A DNA stretch of 64,000 bases, from contig NZ_OZ034984.1 in the NCBI RefSeq assembly GCF_964030865.1, forward strand, positions 682,001 through 746,000, in the 5' to 3' direction. How positions within the stretch are numbered: position 1 is the stretch's first letter; each line of letters begins with the position of its first letter. Below the pieces are notes generated by a model. It did not search any database. It saw only the letters and a program-made list of their open reading frames with translations, and was not told where the DNA came from. Both the position numbers and the translations under genes were made by a program. Below are positions 23,320 to 35,126 of this stretch, piece after piece. Origin of the DNA: Spiroplasma endosymbiont of Dioctria linearis (GTDB lineage Bacteria; Bacillota_I; Bacilli_A; Mycoplasmatales; Mycoplasmataceae).

Positions 23320-25835
23320 TAATTTATCCCCCTTGTATTTGAATTATCAATTTCTTTAATGTTTGAATATAAGTAATCTATATATTCAGCTCTATTTGAG
23401 AAAAATTTATCATTTAGTCAAAATTGTTCAACTTCAATCTCAATTAAATTATTTCTAAAATTTAATAATTTCATAATGTAATACATTAAATTAGTTTTGT
23501 CTTTAAAATAGTATTTTATTCCATAAAAATCAAAATAATAAATAGTTGTCTCTTCAAAATCTAAATTATACAACTCATCATAGTTATTTTTACCTTGTAC
23601 TAATTCTGAAAATAAAACCTTTTTACTTGTATAAGTAAATGTTGATAATACATATTCCTTTGCTTCTTCAAAATTTGTAAAGTATCTATATTCGTTTTGT
23701 TCAAATGAATATTTATAGAAAATTTGATATTCTTCTTTTTCCAATTTTTCTAGCATGCTTTGAAGAGCCATTTGTTCATTATCAAATCTGCCTCCGAAAA
23801 AATCTGTATATCTTTCGCCAATTTTTCCACTAATTAAATATTCCTCTAATAAAATATTTACAAGATCATCCTTATTTTCATTTTTATAGTTTTTGTCTTT
23901 AGAAGAGAAATAAACTTTTTTTCCATTCATTAAAGTCTCATTAATAATATCTCTTTTTAATTGAATAATAGCATCATCATAAGTTGGAAAGTATCTTTCC
24001 TGATATAAATATATATCATTTTTAATAGGTTTTTTTAATTGGGTCACTCTAAAGATTTTTGAAGGATCAAATTTTTTTGATGAAAGAATAAAATTTGTCA
24101 TTTGATATTCTAATCTTTGATGAGTATCTGGTATTAATAATTGATAAGTTTTTGTACTACTTATAGGTATAAAATCTAGAATCTCAATAACAATTGAAGT
24201 TATAATTAAAGCCTTTTGTGCCTTAACAGATAAATCCAATACCTTTGTTACATATCTTTCAAAAACTCCATTATTTTGGGCTACTTTTTTTTGAATATCT
24301 GAAACTAAATCATTAAATTTACTCTCAGCAAAATCTAAACTCTTATCTGCAAGATGATTAAGAATATTTTTTATTTCATTTGAATCTTTTCTTGAGTTAT
24401 TAAACTTACTAAATTCCTTTTTATTAACTAAAAAATCTGTTATATAAGTTGCATCTTCAATACCAATTTTTTCTACAAAATCTTTTCATTCTTTTCTTGT
24501 ATCAAATTTTAAAAAGAAATTATAATAAATTTTAGAGAGCATTAAATTATCCTCTTGTGTGATATTTGTAAATCTAAAAGCCTCCTTCATTTGATATAGA
24601 TAAATTGAACATAATGTTGAAAAATCCATACTTTTAATATTTTTTAAACTATTAACAGCTGCATTGGATTCTCCAATAAGACCATATTTTTTTATTAAAT
24701 ATTTAAAGTCAGATAGTTCCGTTTCTGCCTTAAATCCATCAAAAACAGTATTAACAGTAAAGTTTTCTAAACTTCCAAATCTATTTTCTAAAATACCTAA
24801 ATCTACAATTGAATTGACATTCATTGTCACTAAAAACATTAATTGTTCTACCAAATAAACAATTGTAGAACTTATTAAATTAAATAAGGCTTCTTTTGCA
24901 CTACCTGTTTCAGAACTTACTAACTCTCAATTATTTTTATTTAAAATAATATTTTGTATATCTGAAGTTGATTCAATTATTGAATCACCTGTATAGACAC
25001 CATCTTTTTCATCAATTTGTTCCAGATGATAAAGTCCTGGGGAGTTATAAATCTTATCAATTTTTGCCTTATCAACTTCAGTTGGATTTATAACTGATAA
25101 ATCATTAACTTGACTATCTAAAAACTTATCTCCACTTTTAGTTGTATATTCTAATTCTAATGAGTTTTCTATTTGTTGTTTCAAACCTTCTTTTGTATAT
25201 GCTAAATTTCCATAATTATATAAATCTTTACTTGGAAGGGAATTATTGTTTAAAAAATTTGAGTAATAATCCTCTTCTAAATCAGATTTATTTTCATATT
25301 CCTTACCATTTGAATAGTAAACTTTTTCTATTTTATCAAGATAACTTTTTTCAACTGCTTCTTTTGCAATTTGTTCATTAGATTCAGAAATAGCTTTACC
25401 ATTTGCATCTTTATAAACTATTGTTTCATCATTTGAATCAGCTAAAACCTCAGGATATAGTTGTCCTAGCGAATCCATTACATAATCATCTACATTTTTA
25501 TTTGTTTTTGTTTCTTTTATTTCATAAGAATTTTCAATATAATCAAAAACTTCTTCAAAAGTTTCAAATTTATTTTCACCAAGAATTAATTGATTATAAA
25601 TATCTTGATATTTTTGAGACTTTACTCCACTTTCTTTATTATATAAAAAATAGTCAATAGCCTCCTTTTTTGAGTCAAATTTTTCTCCAAATAATTCATA
25701 ATATAAATCATTGATAGGATTTTTTCAATCACCATTTTCATCAATGTTACGACTACATGCTACTACCATTGATGCAGAACTTGCTCCAATAGATAGTGTA
25801 CCTAATATTGTTAGTATCTTTTTAATACTTCTCAC
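23319..25835 (-). CDS. Large lipoprotein of surface operon
   Basis: The 838-aa protein has a lipoprotein signal 'KKILTILGTLSIGASSASMVVAC' with lipobox VVAC. Two hydrophobic segments lie in the middle (about residues 315-340 and 480-500). The C-terminal third has repeated aromatic/charged units such as 'YRYFTNFEEAKEYV' and 'ERYFPTYDDAIIQL', shared in style with the 779-aa protein. The start is uncertain: GTG at 25835 has its ribosome-binding site directly adjacent, while ATT at 25826 has GAGGG at normal distance and would give the standard '[M]KKIL'. It lies eight bases after the 632-aa gene. Confidence 0.8.
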
Positions 25836-25843
25836 CCTCTCTA

Positions 25844-27742
25844 TTATTTTTTAATATATTTAAAAATATCTTTTAAAAACTCTTGAATGCTAAATTGATT
25901 ATTAATAATTCTGAATTTTATGTATGAAATAAATTCAATGAAAAACATTAGTGAAATATTTAGCATAAATATCATTAATATGAAAATAATAATAATTGAA
26001 CTATTATTTTTTGTAATTTCATTAATGGTTGACGAATTGCTCTTAATATTAAATTTAATATTATTATATTGAGTTAATTCTCTTATCATTAATCTATTAT
26101 TTTGAATATTTTTAAATAATGTTTTTTGATATTCATTAATATTAATTATACTTTTAAAAATAGTTGAATTATAACTAGAAATATCTAGCAATTTATATGT
26201 TCTTATTTTTTTAAAACTTAGATTATATTCATAAGCTATTTCTTTTTCAATGCCAATTGTATTAATAACATTAAAATAAATTGAAGGCTCAATATTTGTC
26301 TTAAAAAAATAATTAAATCCATATCTATTGAAATCTTTATAAATATATCTAAGTTCTTGATCTTTAATATCTATGTTTTTAATATCCTTTCATAAAAAAG
26401 AATTTATGACATTTAATCAGTAATTCATTTCATATTCTTTAAAGTATAAAAAACTTTGAAAAACTTCAATATAACTTTTTTCAGTTATTTCATCAATTTC
26501 TAAGGGATTACTAAGATAATTTATAAGATAAAAATAAAATATATCTTTATAAAAATTGTTTACAAGACCTATTTGAAAATCACTGGCGTTATTAATTTTT
26601 AATATAAGTTTGCCATTTTTGAAGTCCAATTGAGAAACTAAAAATTTTAGTTCATCAATTTTTTGATCATCTCATAAATAATTATTTTTTAGTGTCTGAT
26701 TAAATTTTTCTAGACCTCTATAAAAATTGTTTGATTCTTTGAATCAAAATGTTATTTTTGACATTATTTTTTCAAAATCCTCAGATTTCATTAAATTTTT
26801 TCAAATTAAATTTATTCCATCACTTTTGTTATATTCATTGTTAATTTTATAATCATATACATTACAAACTGGATATAATTCTTTATTTACATAAACAATT
26901 TCAGTGTTATAACCTTCACAAAAATTAATCATATATTTAGTATACTCATCAAAAATTACCTCATTTTTATAATTAATAATCTCTAAATTTTTAAAATTCA
27001 TATTATGAATAGGATTATTTAATGCTGTAGCAATAAGATTAATATCTTCAAATGAAAAATTTAATTTTTCTTTATTTTTTGAAACTTGATCTACTAATTC
27101 ATAAGAAACTCTTCTTTCTGAAATATTTTTTTGAACAATTGTTAAATGTAAAATATTCATTAAAGACAAAATTACAAATAAAGAGCTAAAAATTATACTT
27201 GATAGTTTATTAGAAATTATTATTACTCCTGAAATAATTAAAAAACAAATTGGAATATACAATATTAATAAGAGTTCTTTTATAAGAAAAACTTTAAAAA
27301 CAAAACCAATATTATTAAATCCTATTATTCAAAAGTGAAATAAAATAAATATTGAGTGAATAGAAGAAGTTACAATTAATAAAATAATAAAACTACTCAA
27401 TAATCATAGACAAATATATCTAAAAATATATAAATTTCTATATGCATCTCTTTGAAAGAAATAGTTAAGAATTTTTACTTTTTTTAAATAATTTATAATT
27501 ACAAATGATATAAAGGGAATTATGCAAAAATAAATAAATCAATCAACATAATAAACTAAAACATTTATAAGGATTAATTTATTTTCATCAGCTGAGCTTT
27601 TTGAATTATACGATAAATTTGATTTATATGTAAAAAAGGCTATATTAAAAATTAAAAAATATATTAAAGTCAGTGAAATTAATACTATTCATGACTTTGC
27701 ATTTTTAATATGCTCTTTAAAAAAATCAAAATTAATATGCAT
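25844..27742 (-). CDS. Polytopic membrane protein, first gene of surface operon
   Basis: The 632-aa protein has about six N-terminal hydrophobic helices between residues 17 and 200, then a hydrophilic stretch of roughly 350 residues, and a final strong helix near residue 580 (SSIIIIFILMIFMLNISLMFF). I recognise no transporter motif. By the inferred topology the large domain is probably outside. AGGTGGG precedes the ATG at 27742. It heads a four-gene operon with three exported proteins, so a membrane complex is a reasonable hypothesis. It uses many TGA(Trp) codons. Confidence 0.8.
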
Positions 27743-27994
27743 TTTCCCACCTATTATTCTTACTAAAGTTTTTAAATACTAGTTACTTAATATAAAACAA
27801 AATTTAATATGTATAAACTAAATTCAAACTTTTTAGAATTAAATACATAAAATAATCTCAATTTAAAAATTTAAATAAATCTATTTATTATTCACCACAT
27901 TATACTTTTTTATTATATTCATTATTTACTTCTCCTTTCAAATTCATTTTATCAAAAAATAATTAAATAAGTGTTATTTTTTTAAATAAAAAAA

Positions 27995-28019
27995 ACTTTA
28001 AAGTTTAAAACTTTAAAGT
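27995..28019 (-). terminator. Terminator after nadE
   Basis: ACTTTAAAGT repeated as a hairpin (5-base loop) is followed by eight T on the minus strand, directly beyond the nadE stop. Confidence 0.75.
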
Positions 28020-28020
28020 A

Positions 28021-28749
28021 CTATCTAATATTTTTTGGAGCTGGAGCAGCTTTTCTTTTATGTTCTGAAATTTTGTGCAAATAATCAACTCTTTCTTTTA
28101 CTTGAATATCCACTAATTTACCACTAATATAATCATCGATTAAATCATAACTAAAACCTATTTCAGATTCATCTGTTTGATCTTCTCATAAACTTGCAGT
28201 TGGAGCTCTATTTATAATTGATTCAGGCACACCTAAAATTTTTGCAGCTTCTCTAACTTCTCTTTTTAAAAGATGAACAATTGGTAATAAATCCACTCCT
28301 CCATCACCAAACTTTGTAAAATAACCAATATGTCATTCATCAGCATTATCAGTTCCCAAAACTAAATAATTATGAGTTTGAGCCATTGAATAAAGTGTTG
28401 TCATTCTTAATCTTGCTTTAGAATTTGCAAGAGCTATTTTTGATTGCTCAATTCCAGATTTATTTAATGAATCTGATAGAACCTCAAATGTTTTAGATAA
28501 ATCAACTGATACATTTTTTAAATTAAGCTTATTAATTAATTCTAATTTGCTTTTTTCATCTAACTCACTAGATTTACATGGCATTCAAACAGTCAAATAA
28601 TCATCTGGAAATGCTTTTTTTGCAAGAGCTGCAACAACAGCTGAATCAATACCACCACTAATTCCTACAATAACACCTTTTTGATTTGCTTTTTTAACTT
28701 CTTGTTGTAATCAATTTACTAAATAATCTAAATATTCTTTTAATTGCAT
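28021..28749 (-). CDS. nadE: Ammonia-dependent NAD synthetase
   Basis: NadE makes NAD from nicotinate adenine dinucleotide, ATP and ammonia. The 242-aa protein is of the short, glutaminase-free type. The P-loop '[16 protein letters not shown]' is near residues 23-38, and '[10 protein letters not shown]', '[12 protein letters not shown]' and 'HLLKREVR' are the conserved deamido-NAD and magnesium sites. The Trp in 'ADEW' is a TGA codon. Its ATG lies one base after the obgE stop. With pncA at 16 kb it indicates salvage synthesis of NAD. Confidence 0.97.
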
Positions 28750-28750
28750 A

Positions 28751-30043
28751 CTAATCCATTCACTCCAATTCTATATCAAAAACTTTAACTACATCACCAC
28801 GTTGGGCTCCTTTTTCTCTTAAGATATTATAAACACCTAAATGTTTAAGTTTTTCATTAAACAGTAGTAAATTATCATAAGTTGAGATTGGAGTTTTTTG
28901 ATACGCTTTATAAACATCCTCACCTTCAATTCTTCATCTACCATTTCCAAGATTTTTGACTTGAATATCTTTTAAGTCAGATTCAAAGTTATAAACTTTA
29001 TAATCTTGAGGATTTTCATCTTTTATTTCTCATAAAGGAATATCTTTTACTATTTCTAAAGTAGAACCTATTTCTAATAATAATTGATCAATATTAATTT
29101 TAGTCAATCCAGAAACTTCAATAATTTTTTTATCTTTATATTTTTCCTTAAAGTATAAAAGATTTATTTTAGCTTCATCAATATCAATTTTATTAGCTAC
29201 AATAATTTCAACTCTTTTTTCTAAATTAAAATTATATTCAATAAGTTCTTTTCTAATTAATTCATAATTTTTTACAACATCTTCTGTTGCATAATTTCCT
29301 GACATATCAATAACATGACAAATTATTTTACATCTTTCAATGTGTCTTAAAAATTCATGACCTAAACCTTTTCCTAAACTAGCTCCCTCAATTAGTCCTG
29401 GTAAATCAGCTACAGTAAAAGTTCTTCCACTTTTATCTCTACTTACTCCTAATTGTGGGTTTAAGGTTGTAAAAGGATAATCTGCAATCTGAGGTTTAGA
29501 GTTTGAAATAGCTCTTAATAAAGTAGATTTTCCAGCATTGGGAAGACCAACAAATCCAACATCTGCTAATACTTTTAATTCTGCTTTAATATTTACTTCT
29601 TGTCCTGGGTCTCCTGCTTCAAAAATTGTTGGAGCCTTATTTCTTGAGTTTGCAAATCTTGCATTTCCTCTGCCACCTTTACCACCTTGAGCCAGAACTT
29701 CTTGTTGTCCATCACTAATAAAATCAAATAATAATTCATTTGTATCATTATTATAAATAATTGTTCCTACGGGGACTTTTATGTAAGTATCCTTACCATT
29801 TTTACCATGCATATTTTTAATATCACCTTTAAAACCATCTTCTGCACTGTAAAATTTTTGTAATTTTAAGTCTAACAATGATGACTTACCTTCATCTGCT
29901 ATGAAAATAACATCACCACCTTTACCACCATCACCACCATTGGGACCACCATTTGCTACATATAGTTCATGACGAAAAGAAACAGCTCCATCGCCACCTT
30001 TACCTGATTTAATATTAAAATGCGCTAAATCTACAAATTTCAT
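28751..30043 (-). CDS. obgE: Obg family GTPase
   Basis: Obg is an essential ribosome-associated GTPase involved in large-subunit assembly and stress signalling. The 430-aa protein has the Gly-rich Obg fold at residues 1-160 ('GGPNGGDGGKGGDV'), the G domain with 'GLPNAGKST', 'DLPG' and 'NKID', and a C-termin OCT domain with 'KDIQVKNLGNGRWRIEG'. The OCT domain begins after a TGA(Trp) codon. It overlaps nadE's upstream region by a one-base gap and probably forms an operon with it. Confidence 0.97.
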
Positions 30044-30068
30044 GAACTAAGTTCTCCTCTTTTATATA

Positions 30069-30422
30069 CTATTCTAAACTATCACTATTCATTGATATTG
30101 ATATTTCACCATTAATCAATTGAGTATAACAATTATGACATAAAAATGTTGGCATACCAATTGAAGCATTATAATCATCTAATTCCTGTCAAGCTTCAAT
30201 TTGAGGCTCTATCATGTCATTTAACTCATCATCATCAATTTCAGGATTTTCATCCAGTATTCCCTTAGCAATTTGACCTAATGTTTTTGGTGCTTTTTCA
30301 TCTATAAAATCTATTTCATCAATACCACAAACTGAACAAGTAACTCCAAATAATTGCATCATTACATTTTTTGGGTCATTGTATTTTACAAAATCCTCTT
30401 CTGTGAAAGTTGTTTTTATCAT
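30069..30422 (-). CDS. Small zinc-ribbon-like protein
   Basis: This 117-aa protein has 'CSVCG' at residues 29-33 and 'CHNC' near residue 95, two pairs of cysteines spaced as in a zinc ribbon, with an acidic linker between. A TGA(Trp) occurs after 'EPQIEA'. I know no function. It lies between the DUF3196-like gene and obgE, with short gaps that suggest one transcript. Confidence 0.75.
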
Positions 30423-30440
30423 AATTTTTACCTCTTCTCT

Positions 30441-31184
30441 TTAAATGATATTATTTAACTCATTTAATAATAACATTGTATTTTCCTTATTAAAATCTAT
30501 TTTTAATTCTAAACCTTCTTCTAAACTAATTCCTAATGAATCACAAGCCTTCATAATAATTGCCATTGCTAAATCATTTAATGTAAAGTTATCAAAATTT
30601 AGAATTGGAAAAACATTGTAAAAATATGAGTTTGCAATGTGCTGACAAATTGTAAATAGACTTGGATTTGAATCATAAATAGTTTGCTCAATTTTTAATT
30701 CAATATCTTTTAAAATTTCTTGTGCTTCTTTTAAATTAAATTTTGAAGGATTTATAGCTATAGTAGAACCATTTTTTTCAATAAATATTTCTTGATCTAC
30801 TAATTGTTCAATTAAAACCATAATTAAGAATGTTTTATATTCTGGCTTTATCTCGCTATCTAATAAATAAGCTTTAATTTCTTCTAGAATTAATCTAGCA
30901 TTTAATCCCCTTAAAGCATCAAAAGCCATTAGATGAGATTCTTGATCTAGTTTTTTTGACATAATATCAACAACTTTATTTGTTGTTCAATTTATAAAAT
31001 TTTTTTCATTGAAATTAAGTTTTTCCATTATTTTTTTTTGCATTTGTTCCAATTGTTTTTCAAAATCTTGAGGTACATATGGAGCATTTAATTCATCACA
31101 AACAATTTTAAAAGCCTTATCATAATCATTTTCAGCCATTGCTTCACTAATTTTTTGCATTATTTCTTCATAATAATTTTTCAT
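30441..31184 (-). CDS. DUF3196-like helical protein
   Basis: Two pieces join through a TGA(Trp) after 'NEKNFIN' into a 247-aa soluble protein. It starts 'MKNYYEEIMQKISEAMAENDYDKAF' with a TPR-like helical hairpin, then has long amphipathic helices. It looks like the Mollicute DUF3196 family (relatives of Mycoplasma MG237), whose function is unknown; this identification is from memory of the pattern. It lies between rplS and the zinc-ribbon gene. Confidence 0.65.
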
Positions 31185-31247
31185 AAAAAGTACCTCTTAA
31201 TATCTAATATTTTACCTTTTTTAAGAATTAAATAAATAGAAACAAAA

Positions 31248-31273
31248 AAATCTTTCAAATATATGAAAGATTT
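31248..31273 (-). terminator. Terminator after rplS
   Basis: AAATCTTTCA/TGAAAGATTT is a perfect 10-bp stem with a 6-base loop followed by a T-run on the minus strand. It ends the rpsP-rplS operon. Confidence 0.9.
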
Positions 31274-31285
31274 CAAATTAAATAA

Positions 31286-31687
31286 TTATTTTTTAACTGC
31301 TTTTTTAACTGCTGAAGCATCTTTTGCTTTATTATTAATAACTTCTTTAATACGTGCAGCTTTTCCAGTTAATTTTCTAATATAGTAAATTCTAGCTCTT
31401 CTTACACGTCCACGTTTAATTATTTCAATATTTTCAATAATTGGTGAATGAACTGGGAAAGTTCTTTCAACAAAAACTCCATTTGAGTTTTTTCTTACAC
31501 AAACTGAATATGAAATTCCACTTCCTTGGGTTTTAATAACTACACCTTCAAATGCTTGGATACGGAATTTTTCTCCCTCTTTAATTTTTACATTAACTTT
31601 GATAGTATCTCCTGATGTAAAATTTGGAAGATTAGTATTCAATTGTTCATCAATTAATGCTTTTGTGTTTTTTGTTAACATATTCAT
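31286..31687 (-). CDS. rplS: Ribosomal protein bL19
   Basis: bL19 lies at the interface of the ribosomal subunits. The 133-aa protein has '[22 protein letters not shown]', 'FEGVVI', 'SVCVRK', '[10 protein letters not shown]' and '[25 protein letters not shown]' spread along it, all typical, plus a short Lys/Ala tail. It is the last gene of the rpsP operon and begins three bases after trmD. Confidence 0.98.
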   Translation of the reverse strand: MNMLTKNTKALIDEQLNTNLPNFTSGDTIKVNVKIKEGEKFRIQAFEGVVIKTQGSGISYSVCVRKNSNGVFVERTFPVHSPIIENIEIIKRGRVRRARIYYIRKLTGKAARIKEVINNKAKDASAVKKAVKK

Positions 31688-31689
31688 AA

Positions 31690-32421
31690 TTATTTATCTC
31701 CTTTCATTTTTTTTAATTTTTCTATAAATTCTAAATCTAGTTTGTTTAATTCACTTTTTTCTAAAAGATCTGGTCTTTTATTAAAAGTATTTCTTAATCT
31801 ACCTTCTTGACGATATTTTTCAACATTTGCATGATGTCCACTTGTTAAAACCTCTGGAGCTTTTTTACCTCTAAAATTAATTGGCTTTGTATAGACTGGA
31901 TGATCTAATAAGTTATTTTCAAAACTATCATTTATATATGAATCTTTTGCAATTACACCATCTAATAATCTAGTTATAGAATCTAATATAACTATACTTG
32001 CTATTTCACCACCAGTTAAAACATAATCACCAATAGATAATTCTAAATCAACATAATCTAGAATTCTTTCATCAAAGCCTTCATAATGACCACATATTAA
32101 TATTATATGTTCATATTTTAAAGAATATTGTCTTGCCAAATTTTGATTTCAAGTTTGACCTTGAGGACTTGTTAAAACTACTAAACTATTTTCCTTTTTA
32201 CAACTTTCAATTGCATTCACAACTGGTTCTGGCATTAAAACCATTCCTTTTCCACCACCAAGTTGATAATCATCAACTTGATTATGTTTAAGGGTTGTGT
32301 GATTTCTAAGATCAATAATTTCGACATCAATGCTATTTTTTTCAATTGCTCTTTTAATTATTGACTCTGATATATAAGAATTAATTAAGTTGGGGAATAG
32401 AGTTATAATTGAAAATTTCAT
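31690..32421 (-). CDS. trmD: tRNA (guanine37-N1)-methyltransferase
   Basis: TrmD methylates G37 next to the anticodon with S-adenosylmethionine, which prevents frameshifting. The 243-aa protein contains '[15 protein letters not shown]', '[16 protein letters not shown]' (here 'YQLGGGKGM'), and the trefoil-knot segment '[13 protein letters not shown]' with '[14 protein letters not shown]'. A TGA(Trp) lies after 'SPQGQT'. Its ATG overlaps the stop of rimM as TAATG. Confidence 0.98.
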
Positions 32422-32915
32422 TATAATAAAACCTCAATTTGTCTCAGATATATTTTCTTACTTTCAATATCTATTTTTTCCAAATAGAATTCAACGCAAG
32501 GAACCCAAATTTGCTTATTGTCTATTTCAACTTTTATCAAGTCGTGTGCACCATTAAACATTTCATCAATAACTTTTCCATAAGAATTTTTTTGATAAAA
32601 ACATTCAAATCCAATATAGCTAAATTCCTCTTCTACAATCTCAGATTCTTTTTTTACATAGACCAAACTATTAATTAATTTTTGAGCATTTTCAATATCT
32701 TTAATATTTTCTAAAGCAATTATGTGCTTTTTATTTAAAAAGTAAGATTTTTCAACTTCGAAAACATCTAAGTTTTCAGAACTACTTTCCAAAAAGAATT
32801 GCTCATTTTTTATATCTTTAATAAGAATTAAATTACTTTCCAACTTAAATTTTACTTCACCTTTTAAGCCATGAGTTGCAACAATTTTTCCTATTTTTTG
32901 TAAATTATTAAACAT
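32421..32915 (-). CDS. rimM: 16S rRNA processing protein RimM
   Basis: RimM assists maturation of the 30S head with protein uS19. The 164-aa protein has the N-terminal '[16 protein letters not shown]' and the C-terminal PRC-barrel domain with 'HDLIKVEI' and '[15 protein letters not shown]'. It lies in the conserved place between the KH-like gene and trmD, overlapping the former by 8 bases. Confidence 0.95.
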   Translation of the reverse strand: MFNNLQKIGKIVATHGLKGEVKFKLESNLILIKDIKNEQFFLESSSENLDVFEVEKSYFLNKKHIIALENIKDIENAQKLINSLVYVKKESEIVEEEFSYIGFECFYQKNSYGKVIDEMFNGAHDLIKVEIDNKQIWVPCVEFYLEKIDIESKKIYLRQIEVLL

Positions 32916-33171
32916 GTAGTTCTAAAACCTCTAAATCTATAATAATTTTTTTAGAAAAAATAGATACTTCAGAATTACATAAATTAGTAATTGCTTCTAT
33001 AAAACCTTCATTCTTTTTGCCTTTAAAAAAATCTTCATTCTTTTCTTCAATTACAAGAATAAATTCATAAGTTTTATCAGTTTCGTATTTTTGCTTTAAA
33101 ACATATAATATCTCTTTTGGAATAATGTCTTTTAAAATTCTTTCAAATGTCTTAAAAACGTCTTGTATCAC
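32908..33171 (-). CDS. Divergent KhpA-like KH protein
   Basis: This 87-aa protein occupies the place of khpA (KH RNA-binding protein) between rpsP and rimM. The segment 'KNEDFFKGKKNEGFIEAITNL' can be aligned with the KhpA helix-loop-helix, but the GKxGR loop has become GKKNEG, so the usual GxxG is lost. The start is GTG at 33171, sharing a base with the TAG stop of rpsP. The assignment depends on gene order and weak similarity. Confidence 0.6.
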   Translation of the reverse strand: MIQDVFKTFERILKDIIPKEILYVLKQKYETDKTYEFILVIEEKNEDFFKGKKNEGFIEAITNLCNSEVSIFSKKIIIDLEVLELHV

Positions 33172-33554
33172 TATTTATCTGAATTATTTTCTTTTTTTTC
33201 AGTAATTTTTTTAGTTGGTGCCTTTGTAGTTTTAGCAACAGTTGTGACTTTTGGTTTTGCTACTTTCTTAGTAGCTTTTGGTTGACCTTTTTTACTTTCC
33301 AATTTAGCATTGTGTAAATCAGTCATAACTCCTTCTTTTGAAAGAATGTTTCTTACAGTGTCAGTTGGTTGAGCACCTTGTTGAAGTCATTTTAAAGCTA
33401 TTTCTTTTTTAAGACTTACTTCTCCATTAATTGGATTGTATGTACCAATTAATTCGATGTATTCTCCATCACGTTTAACACGGGCATCTGAAGCTACAAT
33501 TCTATAAAATGCAGCTCTTTTTTTACCGGCTCTTTTTAATCTTAATTTAACCAT
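33171..33554 (-). CDS. rpsP: Ribosomal protein bS16
   Basis: The 127-aa protein begins '[20 protein letters not shown]' and continues with '[14 protein letters not shown]', 'GTYNP' and '[15 protein letters not shown]', all typical of bS16. The last 40 residues are a Lys/Ala/Thr-rich extension beyond the normal length of about 85. The gene is interrupted by TGA(Trp) and starts at 33554 after GGAGG. It heads the operon rpsP-KH-rimM-trmD-rplS. Confidence 0.97.
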
Positions 33555-33608
33555 TTTTTTCCTCCTTTTTTCTATTTAAGAACATTATTAATATTAAACT
33601 AAAAAAAA

Positions 33609-33640
33609 AGTTTGTCAAGTCAAATTACTTAACAAACTTA
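33609..33640 (-). terminator. Terminator overlapping the stop of the 46-aa gene
   Basis: A 13-bp stem (AAGTTTGTCAAGT with ACTTAACAAACTT, one wobble pair) is followed by nine T on the minus strand. It shows that a minus-strand transcript ends here, which supports the small gene. Confidence 0.85.
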
Positions 33641-33778
33641 TTTTAAGCACTTATTATGAGCATAAAATATTACTCTGTTTGAGAATATATCCTCTTCTTC
33701 AAAATACTCATAGACATCTCCATCTGAAATTCGTGTTTTGCATTTATAGCAAATTTTAGCGTGTATATTTTTTTTCAT
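33638..33778 (-). CDS. 46-aa zinc-finger-like microprotein
   Basis: The ORF encodes 'MKKNIHAKICYKCKTRIS' followed by an acidic stretch and ends '...FYAHNKCLK'. The pairs CYKC and HNKC suggest a treble-clef or zinc-ribbon fold. There is no ribosome-binding site, but TATTAT ends five bases upstream of the ATG, which could mean a leaderless mRNA. A strong terminator overlaps the stop. It is unrelated to the upstream rpsP transcript. No family is recognised. Confidence 0.6.
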   Translation of the reverse strand: MKKNIHAKICYKCKTRISDGDVYEYFEEEDIFSNRVIFYAHNKCLK

Positions 33779-33866
33779 ACAACATAATATTAAAAGTAAT
33801 ATAACATATAATATTTTACATTTTATATAATATTAGAATTTAGAAATATAAAAATATTTTAAAATC

Positions 33867-35126
33867 CTATCTTGCAAAAAATTTATTTCATAAACCTATA
33901 AATATTCAAAACATTATAAGAATAGTAAAATTAATAATATAGTATGTATTCTGATCTTTAGATATTGATAATATATTTATTACTAAAGTAGTAATAAATA
34001 TTATCAATGGCACTATAAATGTTTCAATTGAGTTTATTAAATTGAATTTAGATTGTTCTAAAAGTTCTAAAAGCCCACCAAATACATATGTTAATAACAT
34101 TGTTGAAAATACAATATATAAAATACTTTTTAATAGATTAAGAAGCTCTGAATTATATCAAGCCGGCTCTTCTGAGCCACTATTTATTGATACATCTGGA
34201 AAGAAAATAACATTAAGTATAATATTTGCAAATATTATTGAAATAATTACGTAATAAACTAGTAGATGCAACCAATATATTTTAATATTCAATTTTTTTG
34301 ATGAAACAATAATTGAGATATTGTAATGAATCATAGCAACTATTAACATTGCTAATGCAAAACCAGCAAAAAAGTAATTGTTTATTTTAATACTATTTAA
34401 AGACATTATAACTCCGGCAATTACAAAAATAGTCATATTTAATAAAAATGCCATAAATAAAGAGTTCTTAAATTTAGAAATATATAAGCTAGATATTTTT
34501 CATCTACTTGCATGACTATTATCTAAATTATTTAGAGCTAAATTATACTTAATTGAATCTCAACTTGTATTTGTATAATAAGCTTCTGACATTTTTAATT
34601 CTTGTAATCCCCTTTGATTTTTAAGTGCTCTTTCTCTTTCAATATTAAAAGTTTCTTTGACATTATTTGAAATTACTTCTATTGCCTCTGAAAATACTTT
34701 TATATCCTTTTCTAATAATAAGTTATTTGCTAATTTATCAATAAAATCTGATAAATAATTTGGTATATAACTAATAGATTTAAAATCCTTTAAAGCTTTT
34801 TTAGCTCCATTTAAATCATTTGCTACAATAATTTTTTTTAAATTATCAATATAAATAATAGTATTTTCAAATTGAAAAAGAATATTATCTCTCAAATTTT
34901 TTCTATAAGTTTTAAGATTTACAAATCTTGAAAATAATAGACTTTTAATTGCTCCATAAATAATTGTAAAAATTGTACCTAAAAGAATTAATTTAAAAGG
35001 ATCAAATAATTGGAACATCAATTCTCCTTCACCTTTATCTTTTAAATTATTAACTCAAGCACTATAAAAATAATACATAAAAAATAAAAAACATATAAAA
35101 ACTAACTGTATACTAAATTTTTTAAT
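33867..35126 (-). CDS. Polytopic membrane protein of unknown function
   Basis: The 419-aa protein has hydrophobic helices near residues 6-22, 45-62, 225-245, 250-270, 290-312, 340-362, 370-395 and 400-415, and a soluble helical domain at 65-190. It is not a recognised transporter. The start is uncertain. ATT at 35126 has AGGTGA at proper distance and gives an N-terminal membrane helix, in frame and free of stops; ATG at 35018, with AAGGAG upstream, would give 383 residues. It begins 21 bases after the GNAT gene and is probably in one operon with it. Confidence 0.7.
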
